Shown here piece by piece: positions 55,237 to 64,000 of a stretch of DNA of 64,000 nucleotides. The first letter of the stretch is position 1. Each line of letters starts with the position of its first letter. The DNA lies in contig NZ_MAGP01000046.1 of the NCBI RefSeq assembly GCF_002926165.1, forward strand, positions 51,186-115,185. The letters run 5' to 3'. Under the pieces are notes generated by a model that saw only the letters and a program-made list of their open reading frames with translations, was not told the origin of the DNA and searched no databases. The DNA is from Micromonospora chalcea (GTDB lineage: Bacteria > Actinomycetota > Actinomycetes > Mycobacteriales > Micromonosporaceae). The translations under genes were made by a program, and so were the position numbers.

Positions 55237-56778
55237 ATGACGGGTAACCGTCCGGTCCTGACCATGACCGGCATCAGCAAGACCTTCCCCGGGGTCCGCG
55301 CGCTGCACGACGTCGACTTTCGGCTGTTCCCGGGCGAGGTCCACGCCCTGATGGGTGAGAACGGCGCCGGCAAGTCCACCCTGATCAAGGTGCTGACCGG
55401 CGTCTACGGGACCGATGCGGGCGTCATCACCCTCGACGGCGAGCAGGTCTCGTTCAGCGGGCCGATGCAGGCCGCCGCGGCCGGCGTCAGCACCGTCTAC
55501 CAGGAGGTCAACCTCTGCACCAACCTGTCGGTGGCGGAGAACGTCTTCATCGGCCGCGAGCCGCGCCGGCTCGGCGCGGTGCGCTGGGGCGAGATGCGCC
55601 GGCGGGCCCGCGACCTGCTGGCCCGGCTCGACCTCGACCTCGACGTCTCCGCGCCGCTGGGCACGTACTCGCTCGCGGTGCAGCAGATGGTCGCCATCGC
55701 CCGGGCGATCGACGTGCAGGCCCGGGTGCTGATCCTGGACGAGCCGACGTCCAGCCTGGACGCCGGCGAGGTGGCGCAGCTGTTCCGGATCATGCGCCAG
55801 CTCCGTGACGAGGGCATCGCGATCCTGTTCGTCACGCACTTCCTCGACCAGGTCTACGGCATCGCGGACCGCATCACGGTGTTGCGCAACGGCACGCTGG
55901 TGGGGGAGTACCGCACCGAGGAGCTGCCGCAGTTCAGCCTGGTCGAGAAGATGATCGGGCAGGAGCTGGACGTGCTGGAGCGGCTCGACGAGCAGCAGAA
56001 ACGCGCCACCGTCGACACCGCTGACGAGGCCCCGCTGGTGGACGCCGACGGGCTGGGCCGGCGTGGCGCGGTCGCCCCGTTCAGCCTGCGCATCCACGCC
56101 GGTGAGGTGGTCGGCCTGGCCGGACTGCTCGGCTCCGGCCGTACCGAGGTGGCGCGGCTGATCTTCGGCGCGGACCGGGCCGACCACGGCCAGGTCCGGC
56201 TCGACGCCGGCCGGGCGCCGGTGCGCAACCCGATCCAGGCCATCGGCCAGGGTGTCGGCTTCTGCTCGGAGAACCGGCGGGCCGAGGGCATCGTCCCGGA
56301 GCTGACGGTCCGGGAGAACATGATCCTGGCGATGCAGGCCGCGCGCGGCTGGCTGCGTCCGATCCCGCGCCGCCGCCAGGACGAGCTGGTCCGCCGGTAC
56401 GTCGAGGCGCTGAGCATCCGCCCGGCCAACCCGGAACTGCCGGTGCGCAACCTGTCCGGCGGCAACCAGCAGAAGGTGCTGCTGGCCCGCTGGCTCATCA
56501 CCGAGCCGCGCCTGCTCATCCTGGACGAGCCGACCCGCGGCATCGACGTCGGCGCGAAGGCCGAGATCCAGAAGCTGGTGGTGCAGCTCTCCGACGGCGG
56601 CATGGCGGTGCTGTTCATCTCCGCCGAGCTGGAGGAGGTGCTGCGCCTGAGCCACCGGGTCGCGGTCATGCGCGACCGCGAGATGGTCGCCCAGCTCGAC
56701 AACGACGACACGCTCGACGCCGACCGCGTCATGCGCACCATCGCCAGCGGCACCACGCGGAAGGAGGTGACCCGATGA
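55237..56778 (+). CDS. ytfR: YtfR-type sugar ABC importer ATPase
   Basis: 513-aa double-domain CUT2 ATPase: Walker A GENGAGKSTLIKVLTG, Walker B VLILDEPTSSLDAG, then a second domain with GLLGSGRTEVARLIFG, LSGGNQQKVLLARWL and LLILDEPTRGIDVG. It powers import with the two permeases downstream. The stop overlaps the next start by ATGA. Confidence 0.92.
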   Translation: MTGNRPVLTMTGISKTFPGVRALHDVDFRLFPGEVHALMGENGAGKSTLIKVLTGVYGTDAGVITLDGEQVSFSGPMQAAAAGVSTVYQEVNLCTNLSVAENVFIGREPRRLGAVRWGEMRRRARDLLARLDLDLDVSAPLGTYSLAVQQMVAIARAIDVQARVLILDEPTSSLDAGEVAQLFRIMRQLRDEGIAILFVTHFLDQVYGIADRITVLRNGTLVGEYRTEELPQFSLVEKMIGQELDVLERLDEQQKRATVDTADEAPLVDADGLGRRGAVAPFSLRIHAGEVVGLAGLLGSGRTEVARLIFGADRADHGQVRLDAGRAPVRNPIQAIGQGVGFCSENRRAEGIVPELTVRENMILAMQAARGWLRPIPRRRQDELVRRYVEALSIRPANPELPVRNLSGGNQQKVLLARWLITEPRLLILDEPTRGIDVGAKAEIQKLVVQLSDGGMAVLFISAELEEVLRLSHRVAVMRDREMVAQLDNDDTLDADRVMRTIASGTTRKEVTR

Positions 56779-57845
56779 CCGCCGTCGCCGCCCGCCTCCG
56801 CCCGCTCACCGGCCACCGCCTGTTCTGGCCGGCGCTGGTGCTCGTGGTGATGCTCGCCGCGAACACCGTCTACCGTCCCGGCTTCCTCGCCGTCGAGGTC
56901 AAGAACGGCCACCTGTACGGCACGCCCATCGACATCCTGCGGCTGAGCGCGCCGCTGATCCTGGTCGCGCTCGGGATGACGCTCGTCATCGCCACCGGCG
57001 GCATCGACCTGTCCGTCGGGTCGCTCTGCGCCATCAGCGGCGCGATCGCCTGCCTGCACATCAGCGGGGCGGCCGACCAGAACAGCCCGGCCACGGTGGC
57101 CACCGCGCTGGCGCTGGCCTTCGGCGCCGCGCTGGTGCTCGGCGCGTGGAACGGCGTGCTCGTGGCGGTCATGGGCTTCGAGCCGATCATCGCCACGCTG
57201 ATCCTCATGGTGGCCGGCCGGGGCATCGCCCAGCTGGTCACCGAGGGGCAGATCATCACGATCAACTCCGGGCCGTACCGGGCGATCGGGCTCGGGCACT
57301 TCCTGACGCTGCCGCTGGCCATCCTGATCGCGCTCGCCGCCGCGCTGCTGGTGGCCGCGTTCACCCGGCGTACCGCGCTCGGCCTGATCGTCGAGTCGGT
57401 CGGCGGCAACGCCGAGGCCAGCCGGCTGGCCGGCATCCGGTCGCGGCGCATCGTCTTCCTCGTCTACGTGATCAGCGCCGCCTGCGCCGCGCTCGCCGGC
57501 TTCATGGTCACCGCGAACGTGTCCAGCGCGGACGGCAACGCCGCCGGCCTGTGGATCGAGCTCGACGCGATCCTGGCGGTCGTGATCGGCGGCACGTCGC
57601 TCGCCGGGGGCCGGTTCTCCCTCGGCGGCACCGTCCTCGGCGCGCTGATCATCCAGACCCTGACCACCACCGTGTACGCCATGAACATCTCGCCGCAGAC
57701 GTCGCTGCTGTTCAAGGCGGTCGTCGTCATCGCCGTCTGCCTCGTGCAGGCCCCGGCGTTCCGCGCCCGGCTGCGCCGGCGGCGGCGCGGGACCGAGCCC
57801 GGGCCGGCGGCGCCGCAGCGGGAGAAGGAGCAGGTGCCGGCATGA
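56775..57845 (+). CDS. ytfT: YtfT-type sugar ABC importer permease
   Basis: 356-aa CUT2 permease with about ten membrane helices. Landmarks: [43 protein letters not shown], and [21 protein letters not shown]. The basic cytoplasmic tail [14 protein letters not shown] ends the protein. Two different permeases in one operon, as here, is the YtfT/YjfF arrangement and not the single-permease ChvE type. Confidence 0.9.
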   Translation: MTAVAARLRPLTGHRLFWPALVLVVMLAANTVYRPGFLAVEVKNGHLYGTPIDILRLSAPLILVALGMTLVIATGGIDLSVGSLCAISGAIACLHISGAADQNSPATVATALALAFGAALVLGAWNGVLVAVMGFEPIIATLILMVAGRGIAQLVTEGQIITINSGPYRAIGLGHFLTLPLAILIALAAALLVAAFTRRTALGLIVESVGGNAEASRLAGIRSRRIVFLVYVISAACAALAGFMVTANVSSADGNAAGLWIELDAILAVVIGGTSLAGGRFSLGGTVLGALIIQTLTTTVYAMNISPQTSLLFKAVVVIAVCLVQAPAFRARLRRRRRGTEPGPAAPQREKEQVPA

Positions 57846-58834
57846 GCAGCACGTCGTTGACCACCGGCCGCTCCTGGCGGCCCAGCCTGCCCCGGCGGCA
57901 CGTCCCGGTGCTGGCCACGCTCGCCCTGCTGCTCGTCATGTACGGCATCGGCGTGTCCCAGTACCGCGCGTTCTCCAACATCCAGGTCGTCTTCAACGTC
58001 TTCATCGACAACGGCTTCCTGCTCGTGGTCGCGGTCGGCATGACGTTCGTGATCCTCACCGGCGGCATCGACCTGTCCGTCGGCTCGGTGGTCGCGATGA
58101 CCGCGATGGTGTCGGCGTCGCTGTTGCGCGACGGCCTGCCCGCGGCGCTGGTGCTGGTCATCGCGCTGCTGATCGGCCCGACGCTGGGCTTCCTGATGGG
58201 CTGCGCGATCCACTTCTTCGAGATCCAGCCGTTCATCGTCACACTCGCCGGGATGTTCTTCGCCCGCGGCATGTGCACGTTCATCAGCGACTCCTCGATC
58301 TCCATCACCGACGGCTTCTGGACGTCGATGTCGCAGCAGCGCATCGGCGACCCGGCCGGCAACTTCGTCTCGATCAGCGTGCTCATCGCGTTCGCGGTGG
58401 TGCTGATCGCGGCGTACGTGCTGGCGTACACCCGGTTCGGCCGCAACGTGTACGCGGTCGGCGGCAACGCGCAGTCGGCGCTGCTGATGGGCCTGCCGGT
58501 GGCGCGGACCCGGATCGCCGTCTACACGATCAGCGGGCTCTGCTCGGCCATCGGCGGCATCCTGCTGTCGTTCTACACGCTCTCCGGCGCGCCGCTGATC
58601 GCCGTCGGGATGGAGCTGGACGTGATCGCGGCTGTGGTGATCGGCGGCACCGTGCTCACCGGCGGTTCCGGGTACGTCTTCGGCACCGTGCTCGGCGTGC
58701 TGGTGCTCGGCGTGATCCAGACCCTGATCACGTTCGACGGCAGCCTCAACTCCTGGTGGACCAAGATCGTGATCGGCGGGCTGCTCTTCGCGTTCATCCT
58801 CCTCCAGCGCCTCATCGGCATCCGGTTCAAGTGA
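57842..58834 (+). CDS. yjfF: YjfF-type sugar ABC importer permease
   Basis: 330-aa CUT2 permease. Landmarks: [42 protein letters not shown] and [25 protein letters not shown]. It starts inside the ytfT stop (ATGA) and is the heterodimer partner of that permease. The last importer gene before araA. Confidence 0.9.
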   Translation: MSSTSLTTGRSWRPSLPRRHVPVLATLALLLVMYGIGVSQYRAFSNIQVVFNVFIDNGFLLVVAVGMTFVILTGGIDLSVGSVVAMTAMVSASLLRDGLPAALVLVIALLIGPTLGFLMGCAIHFFEIQPFIVTLAGMFFARGMCTFISDSSISITDGFWTSMSQQRIGDPAGNFVSISVLIAFAVVLIAAYVLAYTRFGRNVYAVGGNAQSALLMGLPVARTRIAVYTISGLCSAIGGILLSFYTLSGAPLIAVGMELDVIAAVVIGGTVLTGGSGYVFGTVLGVLVLGVIQTLITFDGSLNSWWTKIVIGGLLFAFILLQRLIGIRFK

Positions 58835-58860
58835 CGGTTCCTAGCGCGGAAGGCAACAAC

Positions 58861-60363
58861 ATGGCAACTCACCCCCAGCCCGAGGTCTGGTTCCTCACCG
58901 GCAGCCAGGGCCTGTACGGCGAGGACACCCTGCGGCAGGTCGCCGAGCAGTCCCGGCAGATCGCCGCGCGCCTGGACTCCTCGCCGGACATCCCCGTCCG
59001 CGTGGTCTGGAAGCCGGTCCTCACCTCCAGCGCGGACATCCTGGCGGTGTGCCGGGACGCGGCCGTGCAGGGCGCGGTCGGGGTGATCGCCTGGATGCAC
59101 ACGTTCTCCCCGGCCAAGATGTGGATCTCCGGGCTGGACGCGCTACGGACGCCGCTGCTGCACCTGCACACGCAGGCGAACGTGGCGCTGCCGTGGGACG
59201 AGATCGACATGGACTTCATGAACCTCAACCAGGCCGCGCACGGCGACCGGGAGTTCGGGTTCGTCCAGACCCGGCTCGGGGTGGCCCGCAAGACCGTCGC
59301 CGGCCACGTCACCGACCCGCGCGTCGTCGGCCGGGTCGCGGCCTGGGCCCGGGCCGCCGTCGGCTGGTCGGCGCTGCGGACGCTGCGGCTGGCGCGCTTC
59401 GGCGACAACATGCGCGACGTCGCGGTCACCGAGGGGGACAAGGTCGAGGCGGAGCTGCGCTTCGGCGTATCGGTGAACACCTACGGCGTCAACGACCTCG
59501 TCGCGGCCGTCGACCAGGTGGCGGACGCGCAGGTGGACGACCTGGTCAAGGAGTACGACGACACCTTCCGGGTGGCGCCGGAGCTGCGGCCCGGCGGGGA
59601 CCGGCACGACTCGCTGCGGTACGCGGCGCGCCAGGAGCTGGGCCTGCGCGCGTTCCTGGAGGCCGGCGGGTTCCGGGCGTTCACCACGAACTTCGAGGAC
59701 CTCGGCGGGCTGCGCCAGCTTCCCGGGATCGCGGTGCAGCGCCTGATGGCCGACGGCTACGGCTTCGGCGGCGAGGGCGACTGGAAGACCTCGGTGCTGG
59801 TGCACACGCTCAAGGCGATGGCCGTCGGGGTGCCGGGCGGCACCTCGTTCATGGAGGACTACACCTACGACCTGACGTTCGGCCAGGAGCTGATCCTCGG
59901 CGCGCACATGCTGGAGGTGTGCCCGAGCATCGCCGCCGACGTGCCGAGCGCGCAGGTGCATCCGCTGAGCATCGGCGGGCGGGAGGACCCGGTGCGCCTG
60001 GTCTTCGACGCCGCGCCCGGCGCGGCCGTGGTGCTGGGCATGGCGGACATGGGGGAGCGGTTCCGGCTGGTGGCCAACGCGGTGGACGTGGTGCCGCCGC
60101 CGCACCCGCTGCGCCGGCTGCCGGTGGCGCGCGCGGTCTGGCGTCCGCAGCCCGACCTGGCCGGCTCGGCGGAGGCGTGGATCACCGCGGGCGCGCCGCA
60201 CCACACCGTGCTCTCCCAGGCCGTCGGCGTGGAGGAGCTGCGTGACCTGGCGGCGATGGCCCGGACCGAGCTGGTGGTCATCGACGCGGAGACGCGCCCG
60301 CACCGCTTCGCCGACGAGCTGCGCTGGAACCAGGCGTACTACCGGCTCGCCCGGGGCTTCTGA
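58861..60363 (+). CDS. araA: L-arabinose isomerase
   Basis: 500-aa enzyme converting L-arabinose to L-ribulose, Mn-dependent. The N-terminus [20 protein letters not shown], the [19 protein letters not shown] region, the [13 protein letters not shown] metal-site loop, and FMEDYTYD and [10 protein letters not shown] with metal-binding Glu/His residues are diagnostic. The ATG at 58861 has GGAAGG upstream. It closes the operon, followed by a strong terminator. Confidence 0.97.
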   Translation: MATHPQPEVWFLTGSQGLYGEDTLRQVAEQSRQIAARLDSSPDIPVRVVWKPVLTSSADILAVCRDAAVQGAVGVIAWMHTFSPAKMWISGLDALRTPLLHLHTQANVALPWDEIDMDFMNLNQAAHGDREFGFVQTRLGVARKTVAGHVTDPRVVGRVAAWARAAVGWSALRTLRLARFGDNMRDVAVTEGDKVEAELRFGVSVNTYGVNDLVAAVDQVADAQVDDLVKEYDDTFRVAPELRPGGDRHDSLRYAARQELGLRAFLEAGGFRAFTTNFEDLGGLRQLPGIAVQRLMADGYGFGGEGDWKTSVLVHTLKAMAVGVPGGTSFMEDYTYDLTFGQELILGAHMLEVCPSIAADVPSAQVHPLSIGGREDPVRLVFDAAPGAAVVLGMADMGERFRLVANAVDVVPPPHPLRRLPVARAVWRPQPDLAGSAEAWITAGAPHHTVLSQAVGVEELRDLAAMARTELVVIDAETRPHRFADELRWNQAYYRLARGF

Positions 60364-60370
60364 ACCCCCT

Positions 60371-60406
60371 CGCCGCCCGCCGCGCCGACCCGCGTGGCGG
60401 GCGGCG
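60371..60406 (+). terminator. Terminator of the ara operon
   Basis: CGCCGCCCGCC (60371-60381) pairs perfectly with GGCGGGCGGCG (60396-60406) just after the araA stop. Confidence 0.75.
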
Positions 60407-60415
60407 TGTTACGCC

Positions 60416-60444
60416 TTGACGAACGCCATGTTATCGCTCACAGT
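60416..60444 (+). promoter_or_regulatory. GH43 promoter with LacI-type operator
   Basis: TTGACG (60416-60421), 17 bases, CACAGT (60439-60444, weak). The operator TGTTATCGCTCACA (60429-60442) is identical to the one before the GH10 gene. A second operator lies 112 bases downstream. Confidence 0.6.
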
Positions 60445-60540
60445 CGATGGATAGGGTCACCGGCACCGCTCGCGGGCCGTTCCGGGCGCGATCTGCGCCG
60501 CAGTTGCCAGGGATCCGACTCCCGCCTGGGTGGGCATCGC

Positions 60541-60554
60541 TGTTAGCGATAACG
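60541..60554. promoter_or_regulatory. Second LacI-type operator before the GH43 gene
   Basis: TGTTAGCGATAACG is the most palindromic copy of the regulon operator (GTTA-GCGA-TAAC). It lies in the leader, 55 bases before the ATG, where it could block elongation. Confidence 0.65.
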
Positions 60555-60609
60555 CCGACGTCGTCGGCGCGCGTCGCCGTGCCCGGGCTCCGGTCGACGA
60601 AGGAGGATC

Positions 60610-62688
60610 ATGGTGACGGCTCGACTGTCCCGTGGACGTGGACGCCTGTCCCGGCTGCTGGCCGGGGTGGTGGCGCTGCTTGTCGGTGGCGTGGTGGTGG
60701 GCGCCGTGCCCGCGCCCGTCTCCGCGGCCACCGTGGACACCAGCGCGTACTACGTGCTGGTGAACCGCAACAGCGGCAAGGCGCTGGACCTGTACAACCA
60801 GGCGACGAACGACGGCGCGCGGATCACCCAGTGGACGCGCAACGACGGCGCCTGGCAGCAGTGGCAGTTCGTGGACTCCGGCGGTGGCTACTACCGGCTG
60901 CGCTCCCGGCACTCGGGCAAGGTGCTGGACGTGACCGGCGCGTCCACCGCCAACGGGGCCGCGGTGGTCCAGTGGACCGACCACGGCGGCATCAACCAGC
61001 AGTTCCGGCTGGCCGACTCCGACAGCGGGTACGTCCGGCTGATCAACCGGAACTCGAACAAGGCGATGGAGGTGCAGAACGCCTCCACCGCCGACGGCGG
61101 CAACATCGTCCAGTACGACGACTGGAACGGCGCGAACCAGCAGTGGCAGCTGGTGCGGGTCGGCGGCAACCCGGGTGACCCGGGCACGCCGAGCGGCAAC
61201 TTCACCAACCCGGCGGTCTGGCAGGACTTCGCCGACGTCGACATCATCCGGGTCGGCGACGTCTACTACATGTCCGCCTCCACCATGCACTACTCGCCCG
61301 GCGCGCCGGTGCTGCGCTCCTGGGACCTGGTGAACTGGGAGTTCGCCGGGCACTCGGTGCCGCGGCTGGAGTTCGGCACCAAGTACGACCTGAGCGCCAG
61401 CGAGCAGGCGTACGTGGACGGCATCTGGGCGTCGACGCTGAACTACCGGCCGAGCAACCGCACGTTCTACTGGGCCGGGTGCATCGATTTCGCGCAGACC
61501 CACATCTACACCGCCACCGCCGTGGACGGCGCGTGGAGCCGCCTCGCCACCATCCCCAACTGCTACTACGACGCCGGCATGCTGATCGACGACAACGACA
61601 CCATGTACGTCGCGTACGGCAACGGCACGATCAGCGTGGCCCAGCTGTCCGCCGACGGGCGCAGCCAGGTGCGGGCGCAGCAGGTCTACCAGACGCCGTC
61701 GAGCATCGGCACGCTGGAGGGGGCGCGCTTCTACAAGCGCAACGGCGCGTACTACATCTGGCTGACCCGGCCGGCCAACGGCCAGTACGTGCTGAAGTCC
61801 ACGAACGGCCCGTTCGGCCCGTACGAGCAGCGGCAGGTGCTGCTGAACCTGCCCGGCCCGATCTCCGGTGGCGGCGTGCCGCACCAGGGCGGGCTGGTGC
61901 AGACACAGACCGGCGCCTGGTACTACATGGCGTTCACCGACGCCTACCCGGGCGGCCGGATGCCGACGCTGGCGCCGATCACCTGGACCTCCGACGGCTG
62001 GCCGCAGCTGCAGACCGTCAACGGGGCCTGGGGCGCGAGCTACCCCAACCCGCTGCCGACCCGCCCGGTCAAGCCGCTCACCGGCACCGACACGTTCTCC
62101 GGCACCACGCTCGGCCCGCAGTACGAGTGGAACCACAACCCGGACAACAGCAGGTGGTCGGTGAACAACGGCCTGCGCCTGCAGACCGCCACCGTCACCA
62201 ACGACCTGTACCGGGCCCGCAACACGCTCACCCACCGCATCCAGGGTCCGACCTCGACCGGCACCATCGAGCTGGACTACTCGACCATGCGCGACGGTGA
62301 CCGGGCCGGCCTGGCGATGCTGCGGGACAGTTCGGCCTGGATCGGCGTACGGCGGGACAACGGCGCGACCCGGGTGGTGATGACAAACGGTCTGACCATG
62401 GGCTCGAACTGGAACACCACGAGCACCGGGACGGAGATCGCCGGCGCGGCGGTGTCCGGCGGGCGGATCTGGTTGCGGGCCAACGCCGACATCCGGCCCG
62501 GCTCCGGACGGCAGGCGCGGTTCTCCTACAGCACCGACGGGGTGAACTTCGTGTCGCTGGGCAACGCGCTGACGCTCAACAACGCGTGGCAGTTCTTCAT
62601 GGGCTACCGGTTCGGCTTCTTCAACTACGCCACGCAATCGCTTGGCGGCGCGGTGACGGTGCGGCAGTTCTCGCTGACGACACCGTGA
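60610..62688 (+). CDS. Secreted CBM13-GH43 arabinosidase/xylosidase
   Basis: 692-aa secreted enzyme. Signal peptide to PAPVSAA; ricin-B/CBM13 domain (about 45-195) with repeated QQW/QQF motifs; GH43 five-bladed propeller (about 200-490) with base Asp in FADVDIIRVGD, Asp in YYDAGMLIDDND and acid Glu in IGTLEGARFYKR; then a C-terminal beta-sandwich (about 500-690) like that of GH43 xylosidase/arabinosidase proteins. Alpha-L-arabinofuranosidase or exo-arabinanase is likely from context; beta-xylosidase is the alternative. The ATG at 60610 has AGGAGG upstream. Two regulon operators precede it. Confidence 0.9.
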   Translation: MVTARLSRGRGRLSRLLAGVVALLVGGVVVGAVPAPVSAATVDTSAYYVLVNRNSGKALDLYNQATNDGARITQWTRNDGAWQQWQFVDSGGGYYRLRSRHSGKVLDVTGASTANGAAVVQWTDHGGINQQFRLADSDSGYVRLINRNSNKAMEVQNASTADGGNIVQYDDWNGANQQWQLVRVGGNPGDPGTPSGNFTNPAVWQDFADVDIIRVGDVYYMSASTMHYSPGAPVLRSWDLVNWEFAGHSVPRLEFGTKYDLSASEQAYVDGIWASTLNYRPSNRTFYWAGCIDFAQTHIYTATAVDGAWSRLATIPNCYYDAGMLIDDNDTMYVAYGNGTISVAQLSADGRSQVRAQQVYQTPSSIGTLEGARFYKRNGAYYIWLTRPANGQYVLKSTNGPFGPYEQRQVLLNLPGPISGGGVPHQGGLVQTQTGAWYYMAFTDAYPGGRMPTLAPITWTSDGWPQLQTVNGAWGASYPNPLPTRPVKPLTGTDTFSGTTLGPQYEWNHNPDNSRWSVNNGLRLQTATVTNDLYRARNTLTHRIQGPTSTGTIELDYSTMRDGDRAGLAMLRDSSAWIGVRRDNGATRVVMTNGLTMGSNWNTTSTGTEIAGAAVSGGRIWLRANADIRPGSGRQARFSYSTDGVNFVSLGNALTLNNAWQFFMGYRFGFFNYATQSLGGAVTVRQFSLTTP

Positions 62689-62730
62689 CAACGGTCACCA
62701 TTCGCGGCCGTTGACACATCTTCCATAGCT

Positions 62731-62771
62731 CGGGGTGCGGCTCCGGCAATCGCCGGAAATGCCGCACCCCG
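62731..62771 (+). terminator. Terminator after the GH43 gene
   Basis: An 11-base outer stem (CGGGGTGCGGC 62731-62741 with GCCGCACCCCG 62761-62771) encloses a second TCCGG/CCGGA stem. Confidence 0.75.
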
Positions 62772-62885
62772 GGCCCAATTCCACCCGCTCCGAGCTGCCT
62801 GTTCGTGCCGCTGCGCAACGGAAGGGAATGAGCCGCCTGTCGATTCCGCGATAATCGGCGCGCCACGGTGGGAACGGTCGATCTG

Positions 62886-62919
62886 CGGTAGCGATACCGA
62901 TGGGACCGCTGGCGTAGAC
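62886..62919 (+). promoter_or_regulatory. lacI-type gene promoter region with variant operator
   Basis: CGGTAGCGATACCG (62886-62899) is a perfect inverted repeat around GCGA and shares the TAGCGATA core with the regulon operators. TAGACT (62915-62920) is a possible -10. This suggests autoregulation. Confidence 0.45.
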
Positions 62920-62994
62920 TGTCGCCACCCGGGACGGTCCGGTCGAGATCGACCGGGTGTGGCCGCCGCGGGCAGTGGCGAAAGTGAGGTGGCC

Positions 62995-63999
62995 GTGCGC
63001 GGTCCTGCGATGACGGACGTGGCTCGCCTCGCCGGGGTTTCGCACCAGACGGTCTCCCGGGTGCTCAACGGGCATCCCAACGTGCGTGAACAGACCCGGC
63101 TGCGGGTCCAGGCCGCCATCACCGAGCTCGGCTACCGGCCCAACCGCGCGGCCCGCGCGCTGGTGACCGGCCGTTCCCAGGTGATCGGCGTGGTCGCGCA
63201 GAACACCACGCTGTACGCCCCGGCGTCGCTGCTGGCCGCGCTGGAGCAGACCGCCGCCGAGGCGGGTTTCGCGGTGAGCGTCGGCAGCGTCCGCGACCTC
63301 GACCACCGTTCCATCTCGGCGGCGGTGGAGCGGCACCTGGCGCACCGGGTGGCCGGCATAGTGGTGATCGCGCCCGTCGAGTCGGCCGGGGAGGCGCTGG
63401 AACGGCTGCCCCACGACGTGCCGCTGGTGACAGTCGACGGCGACCCCCGGCGGCCGATCCCGCTGGTCACCGTCGACCACATCGCCGGCGCCCGGGCCGC
63501 CACCGAGCACCTTCTCGCCGCCGGGCACCGCACCGTCTGGCACGTGTCCGGCCCGTCGGACTGGTTCGACAGCGCCGGCCGGATCGAGGGGTGGCGCGAG
63601 GCGTTGCGGCAGGCGGGCGCCGAGGTTCCGCCGCTGGTCCCGGCGGACTGGTCCGCTGCCGCGGGTTACCGGTGCGGGCAGATGCTGGCCCGGATGCCGG
63701 AGGTCACCGCGGTCTTCACGGCGAACGACCACCTGGCGCTGGGCGTGCTGCGCGCGTTGCACGAGCACGGCCGCCGTGTACCGGACGACATCAGCGTCGT
63801 CGGGTTCGACGACGTGCCCGAGGCGGCGTACTTCATTCCGCCGCTGACCACGGTGCGGCCCGACTTCACGGCGGTGGCCGCGGCGAGCCTGGACCTTCTG
63901 CTGGCCCAGATCGAGTCGGAGCCGGCCGGCCCGCTGCGCCAGACCATCGCCCCGACGCTGGTCCCGCGCCGAAGCGTGGGCCCACCCCCCACCCGCTGA
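62995..63999 (+). CDS. LacI-family regulator of the arabinose/xylan regulon
   Basis: 334-aa LacI/GalR-family repressor. The helix-turn-helix is TDVARLAGVSHQTVSRVLNG, with the hinge ELGYRPNRAARALVTGRS; the sugar-binding core has VDHIAGARAATEHLLAAGHR and the inducer region DDISVVGFDDVPEAAYF. The GTG at 62995 lies 4 bases after GAGGTGG; a GTG at 62989 and an ATG at 63010 are alternatives. The operator type in the preceding 20 kb (TGTKAGCGATAACA) is what this family binds. The inducer is unknown; L-arabinose or an arabino-oligosaccharide is likely. Confidence 0.88.
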   Translation: MRGPAMTDVARLAGVSHQTVSRVLNGHPNVREQTRLRVQAAITELGYRPNRAARALVTGRSQVIGVVAQNTTLYAPASLLAALEQTAAEAGFAVSVGSVRDLDHRSISAAVERHLAHRVAGIVVIAPVESAGEALERLPHDVPLVTVDGDPRRPIPLVTVDHIAGARAATEHLLAAGHRTVWHVSGPSDWFDSAGRIEGWREALRQAGAEVPPLVPADWSAAAGYRCGQMLARMPEVTAVFTANDHLALGVLRALHEHGRRVPDDISVVGFDDVPEAAYFIPPLTTVRPDFTAVAAASLDLLLAQIESEPAGPLRQTIAPTLVPRRSVGPPPTR

Positions 64000-64000
64000 C

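Overview
The window is very GC-rich, gene-dense actinobacterial chromosome. Third-position G/C bias, leaderless or GTG/TTG starts, ATGA-coupled operons, RAE/rph, FurA-KatG, LAL-type LuxR regulators and secreted CBM2/CBM13 glycosidases all point to Micromonosporaceae, most likely Micromonospora (inferred from gene content; no search was run).

Region 1 (1-17561) looks like a natural-product cluster that probably continues past the left edge. A macrolide-type glycosyltransferase (cut by the window edge), a P450, a TauD-type dioxygenase and an O-methyltransferase flank a tightly coupled five-gene operon (4805-10842): polyprenyl diphosphate synthase, UbiA prenyltransferase, squalene-hopene-cyclase-like protein, FAD monooxygenase and HisC-like aminotransferase. 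Facing it are two KAS III-like genes, one with a catalytic Cys and one that has lost it. A second glycosyltransferase, a drug-efflux-type ABC pair and an acyl/aryl-CoA ligase follow. The logic (activate and condense an acid, attach a prenyl chain, epoxidise, cyclise, decorate, export) resembles a glycosylated meroterpenoid pathway, but the product is unknown. The cyclase-like protein lacks the DXDD motif, which makes this the most novel part of the window. Three promoters in the cluster share a TTGTYY-N17-TARCNT shape.

Region 2 (17606-30121) holds a small membrane protein, a secreted GH11 xylanase, the furA-katG oxidative-stress pair, a secreted GH13 amylase with two starch-binding domains, a ricin-type lectin, a LAL regulator, an MFS transporter and a small HTH protein flanked by two matching palindromes.

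Region 3 (30196-43649) holds a lipoprotein, a cation P-type ATPase, a universal stress protein, an STAS antagonist coupled to a very large hybrid kinase/SpoIIE-phosphatase protein, a rifampin phosphotransferase preceded by a 19-bp element matching the rifamycin-associated element type, and a MerR regulator with an Old Yellow Enzyme.

Region 4 (43674-63999) is a coherent hemicellulose/L-arabinose regulon: a secreted GH10 xylanase, a ChvE-GguAB-type importer, a secreted GH27 enzyme, an araB-araD-ytfQRT-yjfF-type importer-araA operon, a secreted GH43 arabinosidase, and a LacI-family regulator at the right edge. Seven copies of a 14-bp operator (TGTKAGCGATAACA-like), plus a variant before the lacI gene, tie these together. 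Several lie over the -10 of promoters of the form TTGACG-N17-TAACAC. Secreted enzymes release sugars, two ABC systems import them, and AraA-AraB-AraD convert L-arabinose to D-xylulose 5-phosphate.
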